A stretch of 64,000 nucleotides of DNA, taken from Leptodactylus fallax. Its lineage: Eukaryota; Chordata; Amphibia; Anura; Leptodactylidae. The stretch spans positions 434,001 to 498,000 of the forward strand of contig CAMRHE010000321.1 of the NCBI GenBank assembly GCA_947044405.1, read 5' to 3'. The notes under the pieces are model-generated. The model had not been told where the DNA came from and did not search any database. It saw only the letters and a list, made by a program, of their open reading frames with translations. Below, one piece after another: positions 54,498-64,000 of the stretch. How positions within the stretch are numbered: position 1 is the stretch's first letter; the number at the start of each line of letters is the position of its first letter. Made by a program: the position numbers and the translations under genes.

Positions 54498-55740
54498 AAA
54501 TTTTCTGGTTCATCATCTTCCAGATACTGTACTGGGCCTGTCTGCTTTTATTCCTTCTGCACTTGTGGCTCTGCCAGTGAAGGTGGAGAGCTGGCTTAGT
54601 GAGGTGGAGTGGGAGAGCGGAAAGAGGCCACCTGGGTATGCATGTGACCGGCAGGTGTAGTGGTCTCCCTGATAATATTATGATTTTTCTTCCCTTTGAT
54701 AAGCCATTGAGTGCTAATCCCTCTGTTTGATGCTAATAATACACTTGTCGCAGATCATATAGCCTGCACTGCTTGCCAGCATGTGCATGGACCAAGGGGC
54801 TTTCCATGGTTGGTGTTTTTGGCCAGTATGGTCGTGGTGCTAACTACAACGCAGCAACACTTGTCAGGATACTTGCTGCATGATACAGTGAAGCAGCTCC
54901 TCCACTGTGTGGGTCTTCTGATCCAGGCTCATTAATTGCAAAACCATATGGCAGCGCTTCACCTTACACCCATGAAACGGGGTGGGGAGAAGGAAGAGGA
55001 GTGGAAGCCCTGGTGAAGATGTGGGCAGGAAACGGTCCAGAGAGGAGGATCCAGAGGACGTGAATGGACCCTGCATAGTGTTGAACTGGGCCTGCAAATC
55101 GAGGTAGAACTGGCACCTGACCTTGCTTCATTTATGGATTGAGGCTGCTGCTACTGAAAACATTGACGCAGTGGACCATGAAAGCCATGTATTGTCTTTG
55201 TCCATAATTGCTGCTCCACATGTTGACGATAGCGTGTACCTTTCATCAGACTGAGGTATCCAAGGAAAGGCTGTTCACAGACACATGGTAATATAAAGCA
55301 GGGACAAGTTTCCTAGAGAAATAATGGTGGCTAGGTATCCTCAAATGAGGTTAAGTGCATTCCATCAGTTGGTGAAAAGCAGTGCAATCCGCTAAGTGGT
55401 ACAGCACCAACATTACAGCCAGCAGTTTGGCCAAGTGCAACTTAAGTTTCACAACTTCCAGTTGACTGGGCTAATATTGTTGTCTCTTCGCCACACATAC
55501 CGTATGGGTGACTTACAGTATGTTGGCGTGGAAGAGGAGGAGTAGGAGAAACAGTTGGTGATGATGATGACAAGGTGTAGATGTGGCCTGCCTACAAGGA
55601 AGATCACTGGGATAAGTAGGAGAACAGCCTTGATAACTCCCCCTGCCAGTATCACTGCCACTTTTCATGTGAGTAAGCAGAGCTGTCGTTCCTACACAGC
55701 TATGGCTAAGTTTCTGCTTTCAGATCTTGCACATGGCCAT
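54498..55740 (-). pseudogene. BED-type hAT transposase, N-terminal and core part
   Basis: On the minus strand, across several frames: a BED-finger-like stretch near 55735-55665 (CKI, then SCVGTTALLTHMKS), HQLMECT then PHLRIPSHHYFSRKLVPALYYH (about 55370-55260; hAT transposases have P....PSR..FS...IP.LY here), then MWSSNYGQRQYMAFMVHCVN (about 55220-55155; the W(T/S)S...Y...HW(V) motif at the first catalytic region). 54498-55100 is further coding debris (QKTHTVEELLHCIMQQVS). Stops and frameshifts are frequent, so this is old. The C-terminus lies at 50903-51202 on the far side of the nested insertions. Confidence 0.65.
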
Positions 55741-56600
55741 GGAATTATCATTTGGCAATGTATAAAAAAATTCCCACACAGATGAACGGGAGCATCAGCA
55801 GCAGCGGAAACATGTCTGCCACTATCACAACCAGTCCCACCACTCCCGCCCTGAGAGGTTCCCCTAGGTCTAACCCTGGGCATGCTTTTAAGATGTTGGC
55901 TGGAATCGTTACTATCACAACTGATACCACCATCTTCATCTGATGGCACTTTGTCACCCTGACCTGGTTGCCAGGTCTTGTCTGCAAAAGAATCATCATC
56001 ATCATCATCAAGTGGTCTGGACCTGCAAGAAATTATTTTGTGTAACACCGTGGACAGTACCCAATATTTGCCGGTAAATGCAGCCTACTATCAAATGGTC
56101 GGGAATCACAAAAAAAAAAAATGATATATAACAATGTGAATGATAAACAAAATTTGTTGCTAAATGTGGCCTACAACAATTGGTCTAGAATCACAACCAA
56201 AAATGCAAAAATGGTTAACTAAAAATTATTTAGCATAGAAAGGGTGGCAGTAGCAGACTCTATGTAAAAACACAGAGTGCATGCTTCTGTGCTTAGTCAC
56301 AGAAATTATCCCTTTTTTTTAAACAAGCAGCTTGTCACTGGCTCCTATGATCTCTCTCCCTGGCTGTCTAAATTAACCCCTTAAGTGGTACCTGAGTTTT
56401 CATGAAAAGTAGTAGAGGGCAAAAGGCAATTCAAAACTCTACACACCTTCACTGGTGCTCTCCTCAAGGAGAGAGATTCCTGTCCTAAAATATCTGCAGC
56501 GACGTGCTAGATAATTGCTCTAATATGGCTACAGTACATTTTGAATTTCATCCTGAGGCTGTGGGTGTGTACAATAAGGAGAAGCCTGTCCCCTTCTCCT
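55741..56600. other. Probably the 5' part of the old hAT element; no open gene
   Basis: Minus-strand (ATC/GAT)n acidic stretch near 56010 and serine/glycine-coding triplets. 56070-56220 contains a diverged direct repeat (GCCTACTATCAAATGGTC / GCCTACAACAATTGGTC). No supported frame. Confidence 0.3.
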
Positions 56601-58833
56601 TCTCCTTCCTACTAATACTATTTTATTGATATGTAATTCTGCCAGGAGTAACTGTATAAAAGCAAGCAAATAGCTAAGCCCAAGTGTCCATAATATTGGA
56701 GATCAAGACACATTGGACTACAAATACAAGACATGATGCAGTGCCACAACCCAGATGGAGGGAACCAGAGAATGGGAGTAGTAGTGGCAGATGATGTGCC
56801 ACCTGCTAGGCCGAGTTCACTCAACCAAGCCCCTAGCCCCACTCCTGGGTCGAACATCGCTAAGGGGGGTCCTGTAACACTACCTGGATGGTGGTGGTAG
56901 TAGTAGTTTCCCCCCGGGGTGCTTCCAGTTGGAGAGGGGACCTCTACTCTGTGAGCCGGTGTGATGGTGTTCGGAAGGGCCCTGATGATACAGTTGAACA
57001 AGGAACAGTTTTTATTGCAACAACTGGAACAGGTATAAATAACAGCTTCCCAAATGGGGGTAGTAGTATCTCAATGTCCAATCCCCCCAGCCTTGGTTAT
57101 AGGAGGTTGCCCAGGAATGTTACAGGCTCTATGGCAAAGTTCTCCAACCACTCCTCCTCTCGTGCCACTCCCAGATAAGGATGCTGGGGATAGTGGTGAT
57201 ACACTTGTGAACCGAGAGCAAGGCAGGTGGTTTGGACTCCGCAACCAGAAATGAACGCACACGCGGTAGTTCAAGAAAAAAATATATATTTACTATAAGT
57301 TAATAAAGGCTAGTTAAAGGTAAAATGACAGGGCTAAAGACAAGCAAAATATACAATATAGCATGAACAATTTCAAGGCAAATTCTGCAATGGTTTCTAC
57401 TTTTACTCTGTCCACTTCTGCAGTATGGACACTGAATGAACAATATACTCAAAACTATCCCTAACTGACCCTGACTTCACATTTGGGTGCACCCCCTTTT
57501 CCCCAGTGGTCCAGGTGGACCGCTTACAGTCCGTAGAAGCGCGCGGTGGGGCCCAAAGTCGGTCCTTTCTTTTATAGTGAAGCGTCCTCTCCTCACGGTT
57601 ATCAGGATCTTGGGAGAAATGAAGTCCTCTTTAACAGACAGGGAAACCAACTGAATGCAATGTAATCCAACAGCAGATTCCACTCAGCACACTGACAGTC
57701 CTGCCGAATCCATACACTGAGCTGGGATGTAAGCCGGGATTTAGCAGGTGCCGTCCAGTACATCAACAGCACTGCGAGTCTCTATCTGTGGTATCCATAT
57801 ACACAGTCACAATGTCAGTCTCACTGATCAGCCACTGAGCACAGTTCCTTTCACGTGGACTCACTAGTCCTGTTGTCTCTTTACACTCTGTTTGTCTCTG
57901 GACCAAGATACAGCTTAGCTGTACAGAAAAATCTCCACACCAGTTCAATACAACACTTGCCAAGATGGCTGCTGCTCTCTGTCTCGTCACTTCCTGCTTC
58001 TCTGCTCACACTCTGTCTGCAGAACAGGCAGGCTGACATAAAAGGGGGGGGGGTCTCACTCCAGCATCATGTCACAATTACAATGGCTGCTGTCTTAAAG
58101 GAACAGAATCACAGAAATACATTCAACATTAACAGTTTATACAGACAAATGAAGCTTAAGACAACATTGGCTGTCTCTTACACACTGAGTCCTGACAGGG
58201 ACCTAGTTACCTTCAGCTTAGGCTCGAATACGTTCCTTCTGTCAGGGACTTCTTCTGCTCCTCCTGGCACAGCGTCCAATAGTCCAGACAGCAGTAGCTC
58301 CCTTCTCAAGGTTGTCTCTAGTTGAGCCTGGGGCAGGAAATAATCCTGGGTAGCTGTTGAGGTCCAGTCCAAGTGCTGATGAGTATCTCTGCAGACTGCA
58401 GGAAAACCAAATTGCTCACAAGCTGGCACTGAACTGAACAGAAATGAGGAATCAACAGACATCCAGAAGACCTAGGTCTCCTACAATCCTGTCCAGTGGC
58501 CTGTGATTGGCCAGGGCTGAACCAAGGGTAAGGTTTGAACAATGAGGGGGAAAATACAGGAAACCTGCATAACAATGTATGTACATGACACAACATAGAA
58601 CATAAAGGACGGGACATACCCAGAGGCACAAAAGACACAAAAAACACAACCCAGAGGAACAAAAGACAAATACTTAAAGCAGTAGCACTCTGGGTTGCTG
58701 CAGGAGCTAAGAAAAAGAGAAATCTGAGCACACTAAGGAAAGTTTCTTACTGTATGTGACTAATATTCCATCAGCAATAACACAAGCAGCCACAAGTACA
58801 TTGTAAAATTCTTATATTGTATGCTGTTAGATA
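56601..58833 (-). mobile_element. LTR-like non-coding element, copy 2 (unclassified)
   Basis: 56890-57030 parallels 22820-22990 (GGTGGTAGTAGTAG, CCCCCGGGGTGCTTCC, GGGCCCTGATGATAC, AGTTTTTATTGC). On the minus strand, CAATAAAAACTG would be a poly(A) signal followed by GGGCCC..CACC. The body (57240-58740) includes non-coding exon-like text with no pol motifs. A retroelement origin is an inference from having two similar copies; class unknown. Confidence 0.3.
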
Positions 58834-60625
58834 TTAATAATAATAATAATAATAACACATTTTATTTATATAGCGCCAACATATTCCGCAGCACTGTACA
58901 ATTTGTAGGGTTCAAGTACAGACAAAAAAGATACATTACAAAGAAATAGTCAATTCACACAATGGGACTGAGGGCCCTGCTTGCGAGAGATTACAATCTA
59001 TGAGGTAGAGGCGGTTACACAAGAGGTAGCAGGGGCGGCATCGGAGATAGCATTGCTTATACAATGGTCAGACAATTTTGTAATAGAGGTTACTGTCATT
59101 ACACATATATAAAGCTGTATGAGTCATCACCAGTCGTGTCCTTTAACGTGCAGATGGTGCCTGGACATATAAAGTTAGTCTGAAACAGCATCATATCCTG
59201 TGGGGTAATGTGGGATTCTAACTACGGAAGGGTTTACATTAGGAATTGTGATAGACCTGCCTGAAAAGATATGTCTTTAGTTTGAAGCTGTAGAAATTGG
59301 GAGTTAATCTGATTGTCTGGGATAGAGCATTCCAGAGAAGTGGTGCAACTCAGGAGAAATCTTTTATACGAGCGTGGGAGGTTCTGATATTAGAGGATGT
59401 TAGTCTTAGGTCTTTGAGTGAACGGAGAGCACGGGTTGGGCGATAGACAGAGATGAGGGAGGAAATGTAGGGAGGTGCAACATTATGAAGAGCCTTGTGG
59501 ATGAGGGTGATACGTTTATATTGTATTCTGTATTGTATAGGCAGCCAAAGTAGTGACTGGCACAGACCGGAGGCATCGTTGTAGCGTCTAGACTGATAGA
59601 TGAGCCTGGCCGCTGCAGAATAGATTATAGAGAGGAGAGTTTAGTAAGGGGAAGACGGATTAGTACGGAGTTACAGTAGTCAAGGCGAGAGTGAATCAGG
59701 GCAACAATAAGTGTCTTTAGTGTATCTCTGGTAAGGAAAGGGTGTATTCTGGAGATGTTTTTGAGGTGGAGATGACATGAGCATGCGAGTGATTGGATAT
59801 GGGGGGTGAAGGAAAGGTCTGAGTCGAACATAACCCCAGGCAGCGGGCATGCTGGCTAGGAGTTATGGTAAGTCCAGAGACTGCAATGGAGATATCAGGG
59901 ACAGATCTATTAGATGGTGGAAACAGCAGTAGTTCAGCCTTTGAGAAATTCAGTTTCAGATATAGCGAAGACTTGATATTTGAGACAACAAAGAGACAGG
60001 CACTGGTGTTCTGTATTAGTGCAGGGGTGATGTCACAGGACAACGTAAATAATTGGGTGTCATCAGCATAAAGATGTACTGGAAGCCAAATCTGGTACTG
60101 GTTTGTCCATTGGAGGCTGTTTAGAGGGAGAAGGGCAGGGGCCTAGGACTGAGCCCTGAGGAACTCCAATGGCAAGGGATAGAGGGGAAGAAACAGAGCC
60201 CGCAAATGATACACAGAAAGTGCTGTCTGAGAGATAAGAGGAGAACCAGGAGAGAGCGGTGTCCATGAGGTCGACTGAGTGGAGCATAGTGACTAAGAGT
60301 TGATGGTCAACAGTGTCAAATGCTGCTGAGAAATCCAGAAGAATAAGAATAGAGTAGTCATCTTTAGATTTAGCCGTCAGGAGATCATTGGAGACTTTTG
60401 TGAGGGCTGTTTCAGTAGAGTGCAGAGTGCGGAAGCCAGATTGTAAGGGGTCAAGAAGACAGTTAGTAGAGAGATAGCGGATTAAGCATTCCAAGATTTT
60501 GGAGATGAAGGGGAGGTTAGAGACGGGTCGATAGTTAGCAGCACAGGACGGGTCAAGGGAAGATTTCTTCAATAGCGGGGTTACGACAGCATGTTTGAAA
60601 GAGGATGGGAAAATTGCACAATGCT
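58834..60625 (-). mobile_element. L2/CR1-type LINE, 3' half
   Basis: The minus strand ends in ATTTTATTTATATAGCG-type sequence (plus-strand 58858-58880) and an (ATT)n tail (58834-58858). The 3' UTR is about 370 bp. The RT domain is upstream with several frameshifts. The same 3' end gave the 73-bp insertion at 17278. 5'-truncated near 60625. Confidence 0.88.
59230..60610 (-). pseudogene. L2/CR1-type reverse transcriptase, frameshifted
   Basis: In order: NYRPVSNLPFISKILE (RT motif 1), ILLDFSAAFDTVDH (catalytic motif A), GVPQGSVLGP (motif B), then after a frameshift LYADDTQL (motif C, about 60072-60050), YLKLNFSKAELLLFP, VMFDSDLSFTPHIQS, FLTRDTLKTLIVALIHSRLD and YCNSVL. Further on come RLIYQSRR, LLWLPIQYRIQYK, APPYISSL and ALRSLKDLRL, then a stop inside the final LWNALSQTIR segment. 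All three catalytic Asp are still encoded but in different frames, so no active protein can be made. Confidence 0.88.
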
Positions 60626-60920
60626 CTCAGTAAAGTGTGCAAAGAAAGCACTTTGCAGATGTATGGAGGCTGTGAGGAAACAGCACCTTCCCTTTACATT
60701 CGCTGTGTGAAGAGACCAGTCCCTATTGTCTTTACTCACTGTGAATCTGTCACAGTCTGCAGTAACTAAGTATGAGACTTCCCTAGTAACAGGGAGTGCA
60801 CAGAAGATTAGCTAGAAGGGAGACACCTAGTGGAAGGAACTTTAGAGAAGTCTTGAGGTAGAAAACAGACACATTTTTAAATCAGCTGCATTACATTATG
60901 GTCCAGAATCACATACTCTT
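60626..60920. other. No gene seen
   Basis: Unique sequence between the LINE and the CCCCTTCCCG element. Confidence 0.4.
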
Positions 60921-60924
60921 TTAA

Positions 60925-61452
60925 CCCCTTCCCGCCGGAGGAATTTTTTGATTTTCTTTTTTCATTTTTGACTCCCCATCCTCTTTCAAACCCCATAATT
61001 TTTTTATTTTTTCTCTCTCAGAGCCATATGAGGTCTTAATGTTCGCAGGACAAATTTTTCTTCATGATGATACCATTAGTTATTCTGTACAATGTACAGG
61101 GAAGCTGGAAAAAAAAATCAGAATGGGACCAGGTGTACTTTTTAGTTATACCATTTTGGAGAATTGCTATTGCTTTGATCACTTTTTATTCAATTTTTTA
61201 TCAGAGGTAAAACAGTGAAAAAACGGCGGTTTGGCACTTTTGATTTTTTTTTCCCACTACGCCGTTTACCGTACAGGAAAAATATTTTTATAGATTTGTA
61301 GACCGGGCGTTTTTGGACACAGGGATACCTAATGTGTATGTGTTTCACTGTATTTAAGTACTGTTATATGTGTTCTAGAGAAAGGGGGGTGATTTGAACT
61401 TTTAATATTTTTTTACTATTACCATACTATTACGGCGGATGTCGGGAAAGGG
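60925..61452. repeat. CCCCTTCCCG-type TTAA element (full length)
   Basis: TTAA (60921-60924) then CCCCTTCCCGCCGGAGG; right end GCGGATGTCGGGAAAGGG then TTAA (61453-61456). Terminal repeats are imperfect over about 17 bp. The interior TTTTTGACTCCCCATC and GAGCCATATGAGG matches 13907-14265. Non-coding. Confidence 0.8.
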
Positions 61453-61462
61453 TTAAATGAGA

Positions 61463-61771
61463 CTAAGGCTGAAGCCTCACATTGCGAAAACGCTGCGTTT
61501 TACAGTACCTGCAAAGTGAATGGGATTCTGGCTAATCCCATACACACATTGCAGAAAAAATCTGCAACACGCTTTTAAAAATCACAGTATGTCCATTATA
61601 CCTGCGGAAACGCTGGCGTTTTCTGTATAGGTATAATAGGGGCAAGAAGTCCGCAGAGGAAAAGTCTGTGAAAATGCAATGAAAAACTCTGTGGAGAAAA
61701 GTGCGATGCGTTTCTGTCACATTTTTTTCTGCACGTTTTTTTTTGTTTTTCGCTATGTGGTGCCTTAGCTT
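61463..61771. repeat. A-type MITE
   Basis: GACTAAGGCTGAAGCCTCAC to GGTGCCTTAGC then TTAA. Carries CCATACACACATTGCAG and GGAAACGCTGGCGTTTTC. Confidence 0.75.
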
Positions 61772-62373
61772 AATTTGTCTGAAAAGTTAGTGACCATTTA
61801 AGGATGCAGGGTCGTTTTGACATTAATGCTGGCTGATCTTTCTTTCATATTTTCCATCTTTGCCTTCCAATATTTCTTTATTTTTATGTCAACTGGTCAT
61901 ATTGTGCAAGTTGTACTTTTGTTGGCACGTTTTTTGGGAAAAAAAAAGAACAATTCTGTACTTATTTTTGTTTTTATGTCATTCACTCTGCATTGAAAAA
62001 GACATTGGCATTTTTTCTGTCTGTTCATTACAAATAAAATGCCATTTTGCAAAAATAATCAATTTGCTTGGGAGCAATATTATTTTTTTGGAGTTGTAGT
62101 TTTGATTGGTACCATGTTCAGGGTTTTACAACATATTGATCACTTTTTTGGAGGGAGGTGAAATGACCAAAACACATTAATTTGTCCATTGCAGTATTTA
62201 TTTTCTTTTAAAGGGTTCACCGAACAGCATGAGCAACATTATTTTTGGAAACTTTGAACTTATGCGCATACTAGGATACCTAATATGTAATATGTAATAC
62301 AGACAAGACCTGTACCTGCTGCAACTCTATGTTGTACTTTTATATGCTAGGTGCAACAGAATAGTATGGCCAG
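61772..62373. other. No gene seen; T-rich DNA
   Basis: T/A-rich sequence similar in style to the interior of TTAA elements; no terminal repeats found. Confidence 0.4.
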
Positions 62374-62987
62374 TGGCGTAACTAGGAATGGCTGGGCCCC
62401 AAGGCGAACGTTTGACATGGGTCCCCCCCCCCCCGAACCGCCGCCCTCTCCCCCCCCCCCCCCCCAAAAAAAAACCCGCATTCCTGCGCACACTATTATG
62501 TGCCATAGTGGCCCTTGCACACAGTATCATGCTCCATAGTGGCCCCTGCACACAGTATCATGTCCCATAGTGGCCTCTGCACACAGTATCATGTCCCATA
62601 GTGGCCCCTGCACACAGTATCATGCCCCATAGTGGCCCCTGCACACAGTATCATGCCCCATAGTGGCCCCTGCACACAGTACCATGTCCCATAGTGGCCC
62701 CTGCACACAGTATCATGTCCCATAGTGGCCCCTGCACACAGTATCATGCCCCATAGTGGCCCCTGCACACAGTATCATGCCGCATAGTGGCCCCTGCACA
62801 CAGTATCATGTCCCATAGTGGCCCCTGCACACAGTATCATGCCCCATAGTGGCCCCTGCACACAGCATCATGTCCCATAGTGGCCCCTGCACTGAGTATT
62901 TTGCCCCATAGTGGCCCCTGCACACACTATTATATGTCCCATTGTGGACCACCCATGAACCATTATTATACTCTGGGGTCTTTTTTT
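62374..62987. mobile_element. Truncated hAT element with CAGTGGCGTAACTAGG end and minisatellite
   Basis: It starts CAGTGGCGTAACTAGGAATGG, the same end type as 38063 and 40888. It continues through C-rich tracts (62423-62468) into the 31-bp minisatellite and the left half of the GGGGTCT hairpin (62961-62985), then stops abruptly at copia sequence. The fold-back core and right end are missing. Confidence 0.8.
62490..62945. repeat. 31-bp minisatellite, about 14-15 units
   Basis: The unit is CACACAGTATCATG-CCCCATAGTGGCCCCTG, head to tail, very homogeneous. Contiguous units without spacers rule out CRISPR. Confidence 0.93.
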
Positions 62988-63978
62988 CCTTTCTGCTACG
63001 CCATTTTGTTCAGGTGTGTATGGAACAGTTTTGTGATGCTCTATTCCATTCTGTCTTAAATAGTTCTCTATTTGGTGTCCTGTGAATTCACCTCCATTAT
63101 CACTTCTAATGATGATTGGCTTCCTCTGAAACTTATTATACGACTTTGACACGTATTCTTCTAATTTACTGAAAACTTCACTTTTGTTCTTTATTAAGTA
63201 CGTGACTGTGTATCTTGAGTAGTCATCTATAAAAGTCACCATATATCTATCTATTACCTCCTGATGTGGTTACTTTCATGGGTCCACATACATCAGTATG
63301 CACCAAGTCAAGTGGTTTTGTGCCTTTTGTTTCACTCTCTTTAGGTATACACACTCTTGTAGCTTTAGATTTTATACAACATTCACATCTTACAATAATT
63401 GAGCAATCAGATATCAACAGATCTTTTGTCAAATTTTTGTTCTGTAATGCCATGATACTCTCAGGATGTCTGTGTCCTAAGCGTCTATGCCACATGTGAA
63501 TACAATTCTTGTGATCATGTGTACATAACTTCATCTGTTCCTTTAATGTGTCTAGATGATATAATTGTTCACCTGCTTTTACATTTATTATTATCTTGTC
63601 TCCTGCTAGGATTGTACATTCATCATCTTTGAATTTTACAGTAAGTCCTTTAGCTGTTAGACGTTTTACAGATAATAGTCCTCCATCTAGTCCTGGAACA
63701 TATAACACATCCTTTACTAGTATCTTTGAATTATGCCCAAATTTATCAGAATAGATTAGCATTCCTTGTCCAGTACCTTCCGCGGTTATTTTGCTCCCAT
63801 CTGCAAGGTAAATAGCTTCCTTCTTATTTAGATCAAGTTCAATAAAGAAGCTCTTATTACTTGTCATGTGACTTGTTGCTCCTGAGTCAATATACCAACT
63901 CATTGATAACCTTTTATCGGTTACTTTAAATGTACCATTCCAGTGATCTGCATGTGGGTTAGATATTGTGCTTTTCAC
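62988..63978 (-). pseudogene. Copia pol: protease to integrase, frameshifted and truncated
   Basis: The first frame (63978-63247) has the aspartic protease active site WYIDSGATSHM, SVKRLTAKGL and the pre-integrase motif HMWHRRLGHRHPESIMAL, then C..C (CECCIKSK) and the integrase start LDLVHTDVCGPM (first Asp). An extra TAGA at about 63243-63250 breaks the frame. It resumes with MVTFIDDYSRYT, IIIRSDNGGEFTG (second Asp) and VPYTPEQNGVAERK (Glu). It ends right after that Glu at the hAT junction. Reverse transcriptase and RNase H, which should follow, are absent. Confidence 0.9.
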
Positions 63979-64000
63979 CTTCTGTTTACTTTCTTTATGG
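62988..64000 (-). mobile_element. Ty1/copia retrotransposon, internal fragment, runs off the window
   Basis: The minus strand carries protease, GAG-pre-integrase and integrase parts of a copia pol. The downstream side is cut in the middle of integrase at about 62988, joined to hAT sequence; the upstream side continues beyond 64000. No LTR is in the window. Confidence 0.88.

Noticed and set aside
55692..56048. Acidic protein (Asp run) as a host gene
   Set aside because: The Asp run comes from a (GAT)n repeat in the upstream part of the old hAT relic; no splice or start context supports a host gene.
62490..62945. CRISPR-like regular repeats
   Set aside because: 31-bp units are contiguous with no unique spacers, in a clearly eukaryotic transposon.
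1..64000. tRNA, rRNA or snRNA genes
   Set aside because: No A/B box pair with a foldable cloverleaf, 5S-like or snRNA-like sequence was recognised by eye; a covariance-model search would be decisive.

Overview
The window looks like intergenic DNA from a large, repeat-rich vertebrate genome, most likely a frog or toad (Anura). That call is an inference from the mix of elements: Tc1-like transposons, many non-autonomous hAT elements, L1 and L2/CR1-type LINEs, a chromodomain Ty3/gypsy element, a Ty1/copia fragment, and dense short TTAA-flanked inverted-repeat elements. I found no convincing host protein-coding exon, tRNA, rRNA or CRISPR array. Every coding region I can name belongs to a transposable element, and all are decayed.

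Layout. 0-5.3 kb: short inverted-repeat elements and a LINE reverse transcriptase tail, then unique AT-rich DNA. 5.3-8.8 kb: a Ty3/gypsy element on the minus strand that has lost gag, protease and most of its 5' LTR but keeps a 5-bp target duplication. 8.9-10.0 kb: a decayed Tc1-like element. 10-16 kb: mostly unique DNA with small MITEs and one possible regulatory island (15.46-15.72 kb). 16-19 kb: an older repeat interrupted by two AGGGG-type elements. 19.15-20.77 kb: an almost intact Tc1 relative with DD38E spacing. 21.0-22.1 kb: a TA-flanked element carrying a fold-back core and a minisatellite. 22.5-22.8 kb: an extreme G-rich tract. 24.6-28.9 kb: an L1 ORF2 3' end split by a 2.86-kb hAT element with an exact 8-bp duplication. 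29-37 kb: MITEs, a palindromic YY1/NRF1-like cluster, tandem repeats and an L1 ORF1 relic. 38.06-39.76 and 40.89-42.39 kb: two hAT elements. 46.36-50.64 kb: a Tc1 element (DD34E) on the minus strand, split by a 2.67-kb hAT. 50.7-55.75 kb: an old BED-finger hAT transposase, interrupted by a MITE, itself interrupted by a Tc1 fragment, itself interrupted by a second copy of the 2.84-kb hAT. 56.6-60.6 kb: an LTR-like non-coding element and an L2/CR1 LINE. 60.9-64 kb: MITEs, a truncated hAT and a copia fragment running off the end.

The most interesting signal is a shared internal module. Elements with different ends (CAGGGCCGG, CAGTGGCGTAACTA-like, CAGGGGCAC, and CCCCGAAAATAAGAC ends) carry the same fold-back core. 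It has arms of about 60 bp, a CpG-rich centre with TGACGTCA-type sites, strong 5' splice-donor motifs facing out of the centre on both strands, a GGGGTCT hairpin at the edge, and usually a 30-31 bp minisatellite. I read it as a possible mobile bidirectional promoter/first-exon cassette. That is a hypothesis from sequence alone; no alignment, RNA or database search was run.
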